In this document: piece after piece, positions 6,295 to 12,175 of the stretch
How positions within the stretch are numbered: the first letter of the stretch is position 1
Layout: each line of letters begins with the position of its first letter
Assembly: GCA_900762005.1 (NCBI GenBank)
Contig: CAAFEV010000213.1
Coordinates: 1-13,309, forward strand
Direction of reading: 5' to 3'
Source: an uncultured Oscillospiraceae bacterium
GTDB taxonomy: Bacteria; Bacillota; Clostridia; Oscillospirales; Oscillospiraceae
Length of the DNA stretch: 13,309 nucleotides
The notes under the pieces: generated by a model
Databases searched by the model: none
What the model was told of the DNA's origin: nothing
Seen by the model: the letters and a program-made list of their open reading frames with translations, nothing else
Translations under genes and position numbers: made by a program

Positions 6295-7720
6295 GAAAAG
6301 GAAGCTGTCGCCGCTGCCGAGCAGTTCACAACTGCGCAATGCGATGGCTTATGTCCTGATAACGGCGGCAGCCCTGTTTTTTCTCAATATTTACACTGCG
6401 GTTTCGATGCGGAAAATGATTTTCAGCACGCAGCAGCGCTCCTTAGAGGACAAGGCGCAGTTGATGACAACCGCGCTTTTACAGCTTGACGAGCTGTCTG
6501 CGGCAAAGGTTGAACAGGCAATCAACTCGCTCGATGACCTGCACACGACCCGCACGGTGGTAACCGATGCGGGCGGCACTGCATTGTACGATTCTTTGGA
6601 GACCGGCAACGCCGTCGGAAGACTGGTGCTCTTTCCCGAAGTTGTCGAGGCACTGGCGCAGCAGGACGTGTTTCGCAGCAGCTACGAGGACAGCGCGATT
6701 GAGTCCCACGCCTCCATCCCGTTGGTACGCGACGGAAAAACCCTCGGCGCAGTCTACTTAATGGAATACAACACCGACTTAGGTGCTCTGATTTCCGCGC
6801 AGCAGCAGACAGTGCTGCGGATTTCTCTTGCTCTGGAGGCAGCGGTTGTCTTGATTTCTCTGGTTTTTGCCGTTGCCTTCTCGCGCCGCCTGCGCCACAT
6901 TCTGCAAACCGTCCGTCTGATGCGCGACGGCGATTACTCTCACAAAATCAGACTCAGCGGTTATGACGAGCTTGACCAACTTGGCTTGGAGTTTAACGAC
7001 CTTGCCGAACGGCTCGAAGCGTCCGAGGCACGCCGCAGGCAGTTTGTCTCTGATGCCTCGCACGAGCTGAAAACGCCGCTCGCCTCCATCAAGCTCCTCT
7101 CCGACTCCATTCTTCAGAACGAAATGGATTTGGCAACCGAGCGCGAATTTGTCAGTGACATCGGACGCGAGGCTGACCGTCTGGGCAGGCTTTCGCAAAA
7201 GCTGCTTGCGCTGACGCGGCTTGACAACGAAGTCTCCGAGGAGCGTGAGATTGTCGATGCCGTTTCCATTGTCAACAAGGTGCTGCGAATGCTGCGCCCG
7301 CTGGCGAAGCTGCGCGATATTCGTATTGACTGCGCAACGGAGCCCGGCTGTACCATCATGACGGTGGAGGATGATTTATACCAGGTCGTTTTTAATCTCG
7401 TGGAGAACGCCATCAAATACAACCGCGAAAAGGGCTGGATCGGTATCACCCTGCGCCGCAGGGAGGATGACGTCGAGCTGACCGTATCCGATAATGGCGT
7501 TGGCATTCCGCCGGACTCTCTTCCTCACATTTTCGAGCGGTTTTACCGTGTGGAAAAGGCACGCTCCCGTGCCGCAGGCGGTGCAGGGCTCGGTCTTTCC
7601 ATTGTGCATGATATGGTACAGCGCAATTTCGGAAGCATCCGTGCCTCCGCACGTGAGGGCAACGGGACTGTTTTCACGGTGCTTTTCCCGTTTTTTGAAA
7701 TGGAGGTGGAGCCGCAATGA
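6275..7720 (+). CDS. Sensor histidine kinase (HisKA, HAMP, two membrane segments)
   Basis: The kinase senses an external or membrane signal and phosphorylates the adjacent response regulator. Using the TTG at 6275-6277 it has 481 residues: a basic N-terminus, membrane segment 1 (about 24-43), an extracytoplasmic domain of about 135 residues, membrane segment 2 (about 182-202), a HAMP linker (203-255), the phospho-acceptor H263 in FVSDASHELKTPL, and an HATPase domain with N box NLVENAIKYN (374-383), G1 DNGVGIP (406-412) and G2 GGAGLGLS (435-442). The layout matches PhoR/WalK-type kinases without a PAS domain. The start is uncertain: GGGAG directly abuts the TTG, an ATT 9 nt from that site would be better spaced, and the next ATG (6344) begins at the membrane segment. 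Its stop overlaps the GerMN lipoprotein start by 4 nt (ATGA). Confidence 0.93.
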   Translation: MATISKRKRKLSPLPSSSQLRNAMAYVLITAAALFFLNIYTAVSMRKMIFSTQQRSLEDKAQLMTTALLQLDELSAAKVEQAINSLDDLHTTRTVVTDAGGTALYDSLETGNAVGRLVLFPEVVEALAQQDVFRSSYEDSAIESHASIPLVRDGKTLGAVYLMEYNTDLGALISAQQQTVLRISLALEAAVVLISLVFAVAFSRRLRHILQTVRLMRDGDYSHKIRLSGYDELDQLGLEFNDLAERLEASEARRRQFVSDASHELKTPLASIKLLSDSILQNEMDLATEREFVSDIGREADRLGRLSQKLLALTRLDNEVSEEREIVDAVSIVNKVLRMLRPLAKLRDIRIDCATEPGCTIMTVEDDLYQVVFNLVENAIKYNREKGWIGITLRRREDDVELTVSDNGVGIPPDSLPHIFERFYRVEKARSRAAGGAGLGLSIVHDMVQRNFGSIRASAREGNGTVFTVLFPFFEMEVEPQ

Positions 7721-9015
7721 ACCGCCGTATCTTTTCTGTTCTTATGGTTCTTGTCCTGCTGCTGTGTGCCTGCCGAGCCGTTGAAACAGACAGGAAAACC
7801 GACGCATACTGCTTCTTTTTCCCTGCTGCGAAGGTTTCAGCGAGCGGCGGTGCCTTGTGCAGCACGGAGCAATCCGCCTCCCTTTTCACCTCCGCGCCGG
7901 ACGCGCTTTTGCAGGCATACCTGCAGGCCGCACCGCCGAAGGATGCGCTGCCGCTGCTTCCGGAGCAGTGGACGCTTTCCTCGGTGCAGACCGATGCGGC
8001 AACCCTGTCTCTGACCTTTACCGGCAGCCCGGCGGACAGCTTAAGGCAATCGCTCACCTGCGCTTGTCTTGCAAAAACCCTCCTGCAATCCGACACGCTT
8101 TTACGTATCTCGTTTATGCTCCCCGGCAGCTCCGCCCCCCTGATTCTCTCCGAAAGTGATGTGCTGCTCCGCGATACCGCCATGCTGCCGCAGCAGGAAA
8201 TGCTGGTGCTTTATCTGCCGGACGAAATGCAGCGTTATCTGCGTCAGGAGGTGCGCACCGTGGAAGCAATGGAGAATACGGACAAGCCCCGCCGCATTAT
8301 GGAGCTGCTGCTGGACGGGCAGTCGAATTCCTGCATTCCCGCCGGCACGACACTGCTGAACATCGGCGTGGAAAACGGTATTTGCACCGTTGACCTCTCC
8401 TCCGAATTTGTGCAGGAGATGCAGCCGAGCTTTTATACCGAGCGTATGGCGATTTATTCCATTGTCAATTCCCTGACCGAGCTGCCCGAGATAACAACAG
8501 TGGATTTCTGGGTCGCAGGCGCACCGTTGGACTCGCTTCATTTCATGAAGCTCTCAACCGGCGTTTTGCGCGACAAGCAGCTGATAGCCTCGCCATTTGA
8601 TGGCGGCATTCTGAACACAACGCTCTATCTGACCTGCGCGGACAGCGGACTTCTGGTCGGTATCCCGGCGAATCTGACGCGCTCCGAGGGGCTTTCCGAG
8701 CCGGAGCTGCTCTTCCGTGCGCTCACGCAGACAGAGGGGCTAAACGGAATCACAAGCTGCATTCCGCACGGCACACAGCTGCTCTCCGTCCGTTTGGAGG
8801 GCGGCAGCTGTATTCTGGATTTAAACGCCGAGTTTTTAGACGGCTGCAGTTCTGCCGACGGGGAGCGTCTGGCAGTGCGCGCCGTGATTGCGACCATGTG
8901 TAATCTTGCTGAAATTCGTAATGTCTATATTCTTGTCGAAGGGCTTGAGCCGTCCTATCGCGACCATTCCCTGCAAAATTTGCATCAAACACAGCCGGAT
9001 TGGTTCGCTTCCTGA
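7717..9015 (+). CDS. GerMN-domain lipoprotein
   Basis: The 432-residue protein has a lipoprotein signal peptide ending in L16-C-A-C19, so it should be anchored on the outer membrane face. Two GerMN (sporulation/spore germination) domains are visible: about 160-290, containing IPAGTTLLNIGVENGICTVDLSSEF, and about 300-415, containing IPHGTQLLSVRLEGGSCILDLNAEF. A weaker, shorter third copy may precede them (about 30-155, with VQTDAATLSLTFTG). In Bacillus GerM has two GerMN domains and acts in septal peptidoglycan and spore assembly; in actinobacteria LpqB carries a GerMN domain and modulates the MtrB kinase. The gene overlaps the kinase gene by 4 nt, which favours a partner role with the sensor. 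It is followed by a 13-bp hairpin terminator and then the spoIIA operon. The tie to sporulation is inferred from domain and neighbours. Confidence 0.88.
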   Translation: MNRRIFSVLMVLVLLLCACRAVETDRKTDAYCFFFPAAKVSASGGALCSTEQSASLFTSAPDALLQAYLQAAPPKDALPLLPEQWTLSSVQTDAATLSLTFTGSPADSLRQSLTCACLAKTLLQSDTLLRISFMLPGSSAPLILSESDVLLRDTAMLPQQEMLVLYLPDEMQRYLRQEVRTVEAMENTDKPRRIMELLLDGQSNSCIPAGTTLLNIGVENGICTVDLSSEFVQEMQPSFYTERMAIYSIVNSLTELPEITTVDFWVAGAPLDSLHFMKLSTGVLRDKQLIASPFDGGILNTTLYLTCADSGLLVGIPANLTRSEGLSEPELLFRALTQTEGLNGITSCIPHGTQLLSVRLEGGSCILDLNAEFLDGCSSADGERLAVRAVIATMCNLAEIRNVYILVEGLEPSYRDHSLQNLHQTQPDWFAS

Positions 9016-9041
9016 TAGAAAAACCCCGCGCCGCAAATTCT

Positions 9042-9075
9042 TTCGACAAACCGTGCAATTCGATATTGCTATACT
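9042..9075 (+). promoter_or_regulatory. Candidate Spo0A-activated promoter of the spoIIA operon
   Basis: TTCGACAA at 9042-9049 is the exact reverse complement of the Spo0A box TTGTCGAA. Its TCGACA part (9043-9048) can also serve as a -35 element, 21 nt before a TATACT -10 at 9070-9075. An abnormally long spacer with an overlapping 0A box is what Spo0A-activated sigma-A promoters such as B. subtilis spoIIG and spoIIE have. A weaker second box, TTCGATAT (6 of 8), lies at 9059-9066. I see no sigma-H type GAAT -10 element here, although Bacillus spoIIA is sigma-H dependent. Confidence 0.6.
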
Positions 9076-9111
9076 AAACGCACACGGACAAACCGTGTGC
9101 GTTTATCTTTT
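9075..9111 (+). terminator. Intrinsic terminator after the GerMN gene, overlapping the spoIIA transcription start
   Basis: TAAACGCACACGG (9075-9087) and CCGTGTGCGTTTA (9093-9105) form a perfect 13-bp stem with an ACAAA loop, followed by TCTTTT (9106-9111). It ends transcripts coming from the two-component operon. The predicted spoIIA start (about 9082) falls within its left arm, so transcripts from that promoter would not contain the whole stem. Confidence 0.75.
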
Positions 9112-9125
9112 GGGAGGGAGCACAG

Positions 9126-9446
9126 ATGAAGCTGACAAGCTATGTTCAGGAACGGCAGTTGACGGTTGTTCTGCGCGGTGAAATCGACCACCATACCGCG
9201 CAGGAGATTATGCGGGCAGTCGCAGAAAAGATTGATATCTATATGCCGCTGCGCTGTATTTTGGATTTTCAAGAGGTGCGATTTATGGACTCGAGCGGCA
9301 TTGCCGTTGTGCTGTCCGCACTGCGCCGAATGAACGCCCTGCAGGGACGGCTGATATTACAGAATATACCGCCGCAGCCGTACAAGGTGCTGCGTGCGGC
9401 AGGCATTGAGAAAGTCACCGAAATGAAGGAGGAATGTCCCCAATGA
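9126..9446 (+). CDS. spoIIAA: Anti-sigma-F factor antagonist SpoIIAA
   Basis: The 106-residue STAS-domain protein is the switch that frees SigF in the forespore. When dephosphorylated by SpoIIE it binds SpoIIAB and displaces SigF; SpoIIAB can rephosphorylate it. The key motif FMDSSGIAVVL (53-63) is present, and S56 corresponds to the phosphorylated Ser58 of B. subtilis. LRGEIDHHTA (16-25) matches the Bacillus LTGELDHHTA. The ATG has GGGAGG 8 nt upstream. The stop overlaps the spoIIAB start by 4 nt (ATGA). The protein is slightly shorter at the C-terminus than its Bacillus counterpart. Expression is expected from the promoter at 9042-9075. Confidence 0.96.
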   Translation: MKLTSYVQERQLTVVLRGEIDHHTAQEIMRAVAEKIDIYMPLRCILDFQEVRFMDSSGIAVVLSALRRMNALQGRLILQNIPPQPYKVLRAAGIEKVTEMKEECPQ

Positions 9447-9883
9447 AAGCACAAAACTATATGCAATTGGAATTCCCGAGCAACTCCGCAAACGAAGCGT
9501 TTGCCCGCTCCGCCGTTGCCTGCTTTGCCGCCCAGCTTGACCCGACTCTCGATGAGCTGGGCGACATCAAGACTGCGGTTTCCGAGGCGGTCACGAACTG
9601 CATCGTCCACGCCTACCCCGACAGCATCGGCATAATTATCATCAAGGCAAAAATTTTGAAGGACGGCGTGCTGGATTTGTGCATCAAGGATCGCGGCTGC
9701 GGCATTGCGGACATTGAGCAGGCGCGAACGCCGATGTTTACCACCGGTGGTGAGGAGCGCAGCGGCATGGGCATCACCATCATGGAGAGCTTCATGACAG
9801 AATTTCGTCTGGCCTCCGCGCCTGGCAAGGGCACCACCGTCCATATGAAGCGGAAGATTATCTGCCGCGGAGGAAAAAAGTGA
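9443..9883 (+). CDS. spoIIAB: Anti-sigma-F factor / serine kinase SpoIIAB
   Basis: The 146-residue protein equals the B. subtilis length. It belongs to the GHKL ATPase family and both sequesters SigF and phosphorylates SpoIIAA. Visible are the N box SEAVTN (47-52), G1 KDRGCGI (82-88) and the ATP lid with RSGMGITIM (106-114). The N-terminus MKAQNYMQLEF parallels Bacillus MKNEMHLEF. An ATG at 9434 is in frame, but AAGGAGG (9426-9432) nearly touches it and lies 10 nt from the ATG at 9443, which also gives the family N-terminus; 9443 is therefore chosen. It overlaps spoIIAA by 4 nt and sigF by 4 nt, which keeps the three products in fixed ratio. Confidence 0.96.
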   Translation: MKAQNYMQLEFPSNSANEAFARSAVACFAAQLDPTLDELGDIKTAVSEAVTNCIVHAYPDSIGIIIIKAKILKDGVLDLCIKDRGCGIADIEQARTPMFTTGGEERSGMGITIMESFMTEFRLASAPGKGTTVHMKRKIICRGGKK

Positions 9884-10584
9884 CCGCCGAGCAAACCCAA
9901 CTGCTACAGCAAGCCGCCGATGGTGACCGCGACGCCATGCAGTCACTGGTGTTGGAGAATTCCGGCTTAATCTGGTCGATTGCACGGCACTACTTCGGGC
10001 GCGGCGTTGACCCGGATGACCTGTATCAGCTCGGCTGTCTTGGATTTTTGAAAGCGGTAGAGGGCTTTGACATCGCCTACGGCACGCAGTTTTCCACCTA
10101 TGCCGTGCCGAAAATTGCAGGAGAGATCCGCCGTTTTCTGCGCGATGACGGCACGATTAAGGTCAGCCGCAGTTTAAAGGAACGCTCTGCAATGATTAAA
10201 GCAACGCGGCAGACGTTATCCTATTCTCTCGGGCGGGAGCCGACTCTTGCGGAGCTGAGCGAGGCAACGTCTCTGGCACCTGAGGACATTGCCGCAGCGG
10301 AAACGGCGACAAACCCGACGGAGTCCATTCAGCGAAAGACCGGCGAGGGCGGCATTGCCTTGGAGGACCTTCTCTCCGGCGGAGAAATGGAGGAGGAAAT
10401 TGTGGAACGGATTGCATTACGCGAGGCAATCAAAAAACTGTCGGAACGCGAACAGTTGGTTATCAAGCTCCGGTTTTTTCATGGTCTGACACAGGATAAG
10501 ACCTCAAAAATTCTCGGAGTCTCACAGGTACAGGTCTCTCGCATTGAAAAGAAAGCCCTTGAAGCCCTGCGCGGCTTTGTTTAA
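9880..10584 (+). CDS. sigF: RNA polymerase forespore sigma factor SigF
   Basis: This 234-residue sigma-70 family protein directs the first forespore-specific transcription during sporulation and is held inactive by SpoIIAB. Region 2 spans about 25-95, with DPDDLYQLGCLGFLKAVEGFD (44-64) and FSTYAVPKIAGEIRRFLRDDG (71-91); the core-binding and -10-recognition helices lie here. A short region 3 covers about 100-150. Region 4 (about 185-232) holds the helix-turn-helix TQDKTSKILGVSQVQVSRIEKKAL. The SYSLGREPTLAELSEAT segment is typical of the SigF/SigG group; operon position decides for SigF. The start is a GTG overlapping the spoIIAB stop (GTGA), with GGAGG 6 nt upstream. A terminator hairpin begins 6 nt after the stop. 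Confidence 0.96.
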   Translation: MTAEQTQLLQQAADGDRDAMQSLVLENSGLIWSIARHYFGRGVDPDDLYQLGCLGFLKAVEGFDIAYGTQFSTYAVPKIAGEIRRFLRDDGTIKVSRSLKERSAMIKATRQTLSYSLGREPTLAELSEATSLAPEDIAAAETATNPTESIQRKTGEGGIALEDLLSGGEMEEEIVERIALREAIKKLSEREQLVIKLRFFHGLTQDKTSKILGVSQVQVSRIEKKALEALRGFV

Positions 10585-10590
10585 CAGTTA

Positions 10591-10622
10591 AATCCCGCCA
10601 CCCTTTTTCGGGGGGCGGGATT
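10591..10622 (+). terminator. Hairpin terminator after sigF
   Basis: AATCCCGCCACCC (10591-10603) pairs with GGGGGGCGGGATT (10610-10622), with a single A/G mismatch and a TTTTTC loop. The T tract after the stem is poor (TTCTGT), so termination may be partial. On the minus strand the stem is followed by TTTAACTG, so it could also stop read-through from the tRNA side. Confidence 0.65.
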
Positions 10623-10643
10623 CTGTCCGTCATACCACTGACG

Positions 10644-10787
10644 CATAATAAGGCAATTCAGTAGCAGTGTATATTAATCGCATCGCTGTTGGTTCTCACT
10701 GTCATTCTGCTGCGCACGCTACGATATGCGGCACAGGCCGGTGCGCATAGCCTTGTTGCGACAGTCAATCCGTTCATAGTAAGGCAA
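10644..10787. repeat. Gene-free segment bracketed by 13-nt direct repeats
   Basis: CATAATAAGGCAA (10644-10656) and CATAGTAAGGCAA (10775-10787) differ at one base and are 131 nt apart. Between them lies an arm pair TGCGCAC (10711-10717) and GTGCGCA (10741-10747) enclosing a small CGGC-ACAG-GCCG hairpin (10729-10740). No convincing gene is present. It could be a small inserted repeat or an untranslated element downstream of the tRNA. Confidence 0.5.
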
Positions 10788-10819
10788 AAAGCCGTCACCC
10801 GATGAGGTGGCGGCTTTTT
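10786..10819 (-). terminator. Terminator of the tRNA-Thr gene
   Basis: AAAAAGCCGTCACC (10786-10799) pairs with GGTGGCGGCTTTTT (10806-10819), 14 bp with one G-T pair and a CGATGA loop. On the minus strand the stem begins at the last tRNA base and ends in a T run. Because of the A/T ends it could work in both directions. Confidence 0.85.
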
Positions 10820-10894
10820 GGAGCTAGTGATGTGACTCGAACACACGACCTGCTGATTACGAATCAGCTGCTCTACCGGCTGAGCTACACTAGC
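10819..10894 (-). tRNA. tRNA-Thr, anticodon CGU
   Basis: On the minus strand a full cloverleaf is seen: acceptor stem GCTAGTG with CACTAGC, D arm GCTC...GAGC, anticodon stem GCTGA/TCAGC with loop TTCGTAA (anticodon CGT at the DNA level, reading ACG), a five-base variable loop, and a T arm with TTCGAGT. The discriminator is U and the CCA end is encoded, giving 76 nt. The T stem has one G-U pair at its base. It has its own promoter and terminator. Confidence 0.95.
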
Positions 10895-10908
10895 AAATCA
10901 GCTTGATT

Positions 10909-10937
10909 ATTGTAGCAACTGATTTTCAAAAAGTCAA
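10909..10937 (-). promoter_or_regulatory. Sigma-A promoter of the tRNA-Thr gene
   Basis: On the minus strand TTGACT (10932-10937) and TACAAT (10909-10914) are separated by 17 nt. The predicted start is only some 8 nt before the mature tRNA 5' end at 10894. Confidence 0.75.
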
Positions 10938-10976
10938 GTGGTATTTCCGCTTTTTTCATTCTTCCCCGCTGTCTTG

Positions 10977-11477
10977 TCAAAGGAGCGTCAGCGCACGCCG
11001 CAGAAACTCCGGCGTGTTCGCCTCCTGCGCGGAAACGCAAAGGCTCTTTTCATGCCGCCGAATGGCATCGAGCAGCGGCGTCTCGCGGTCGCGTACCGCC
11101 AAGAGGACACGGTAGCTGCCGTTCAAAACGGAAAATACCGCCTGCTGAAATTGTATCGCCTTATTTTCCATCACGCCGATTTCGTCCATCAGCACAAGTG
11201 CACCATCGGGAATATCCCGTAATGCGGCTACGCCAAAGGTATCAAACACCTCGGGAAAGCTCTCGGCGTGGCGGTCGGTGCAGCAGCCGATGAGATTCTC
11301 CGCCGAGAACGCAAGCGGTGCACGGCAGGGGTGCAGATAAACCGGTGCCCTTCCGTCAAAGTCCGGTGCTTCCTTTTTTGTCCAAAAGCCGTAAATCGGC
11401 TCATTAACTGCCTGTAAAATGCGTCGGATTGCGGTGCTTTTTCCGCTGCCGCTGCAGCCGCAGATAACCGGATTCAT
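10977..11477 (-). CDS. THEP1-like nucleoside-triphosphatase (P-loop)
   Basis: The 166-residue protein has a Walker A loop GCSGSGKST (7-15) at its very N-terminus and a Walker B stretch LVLMDEIGVMENKA (94-107). The DEIGxME form is a mark of the THEP1/NTPase_1 family, which hydrolyses NTPs with little known physiology. C-terminal residues RVLLAVRDRETPLLDAIRRHE (123-143) also fit the family. It is soluble and has no signal peptide. Its ATG overlaps the methyltransferase stop by 4 nt (ATGA), with GGGGAGG about 10 nt upstream, so the two are translationally coupled. No terminator is clear after the stop; read-through could reach the tRNA terminator at 10786-10819. Its role in the XdhC operon is unknown; an energy-dependent step in cofactor or metal handling is one possibility. 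Confidence 0.82.
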   Translation of the reverse strand: MNPVICGCSGSGKSTAIRRILQAVNEPIYGFWTKKEAPDFDGRAPVYLHPCRAPLAFSAENLIGCCTDRHAESFPEVFDTFGVAALRDIPDGALVLMDEIGVMENKAIQFQQAVFSVLNGSYRVLLAVRDRETPLLDAIRRHEKSLCVSAQEANTPEFLRRALTLL

Positions 11478-12175
11478 ATGCTCCGCGCCTCCCCTGCTTG
11501 AAAAATAAACAGCTCCATTTCACGCTTCATCGGTAGATACAGCGGAAACTCGCTTTGCTCTGTCTCCACCAAGCGCGGTGCAATCACCGATGCGCTCACG
11601 TCCTGCTCACTGCGGTTATACAGACGGAAAAACTCCAGTGCCGCCTCCATTGAGCGAAACGGCTGACCGAATTCCAGTGAAAGGCTCTCCCTCTGAAACG
11701 GAATTCGGTTCTCACGCAGCAGGTCTGCGGTGTTCTGTGTAAAATGCTGATAGGGGGCTTTTCCGACAGAAAAGCGGTGCTCGTTGCAATTCCGCTTTGC
11801 AAAAATCACCGTGCCGCCGCACTGCTGCCGGGCAAGCGAAAGCACCTCGGAAATGCGCCCGAAATAGCAGAACACCATCGCGTCATAGTGCGCCTGCATC
11901 AAAAAAATATCCGCACAAATCGGCTGTAAATTCTCCGGACAGCCGCGCTTCTTCAGTGCATGGATTGCCGCCTCCGATTGGTCAACCGCCGTTACTCTCC
12001 GGCAGTGCTTGGCAAGCTCCAATGACAAATCCCCTGTGCCGCAGCCGGCGTCACAGATATGTCCGTCCCTCGGCAGATACGGCAGCAAATGCGCCGCAAG
12101 CTGCTGATGATACTCCCCGTAATCGGCGGCATCACGTAAAAACGCAATGGTCTGCGCGCTCCAACGCTGCATCAT
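11474..12175 (-). CDS. Class I SAM-dependent methyltransferase
   Basis: The 233-residue cytoplasmic protein carries the S-adenosylmethionine-binding motif ICDAGCGTGDLSLELAK (40-56), with an acidic D65 at the end of strand 2 (VTAVDQS) and a further D89 in CADIFL. This is the seven-strand methyltransferase fold. The substrate is not evident: the C-terminal half (about 110-233) has no recognised family signature, and the usual DPPY/NPPY motif of nucleic-acid N-methylases is absent, which argues for a small-molecule or protein O/C-type reaction. ATGATG starts the gene; the first ATG overlaps the xdhC stop by 4 nt, and no strong ribosome site is visible, so it depends on coupling to xdhC. Its stop overlaps the NTPase start. 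The product may act on a cofactor or metal ligand together with XdhC. Confidence 0.85.
   Translation of the reverse strand: MMQRWSAQTIAFLRDAADYGEYHQQLAAHLLPYLPRDGHICDAGCGTGDLSLELAKHCRRVTAVDQSEAAIHALKKRGCPENLQPICADIFLMQAHYDAMVFCYFGRISEVLSLARQQCGGTVIFAKRNCNEHRFSVGKAPYQHFTQNTADLLRENRIPFQRESLSLEFGQPFRSMEAALEFFRLYNRSEQDVSASVIAPRLVETEQSEFPLYLPMKREMELFIFQAGEARSI

Noticed and set aside
9434..9442. An upstream ATG for SpoIIAB at 9434
   Set aside because: The AAGGAGG site almost touches it. The ATG at 9443 is properly spaced and gives the same 146-residue length as B. subtilis SpoIIAB.
10711..10747. Possible CRISPR or riboswitch structure in the gap beside the tRNA
   Set aside because: Only one inverted pair is present, with no repeated spacers and no aptamer I recognise.
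10658..10846. A 62-residue minus-strand frame between sigF and tRNA-Thr
   Set aside because: It begins inside the tRNA gene and runs through the tRNA terminator hairpin, so it cannot be expressed as a normal gene. It is noted only as part of the bracketed repeat segment.
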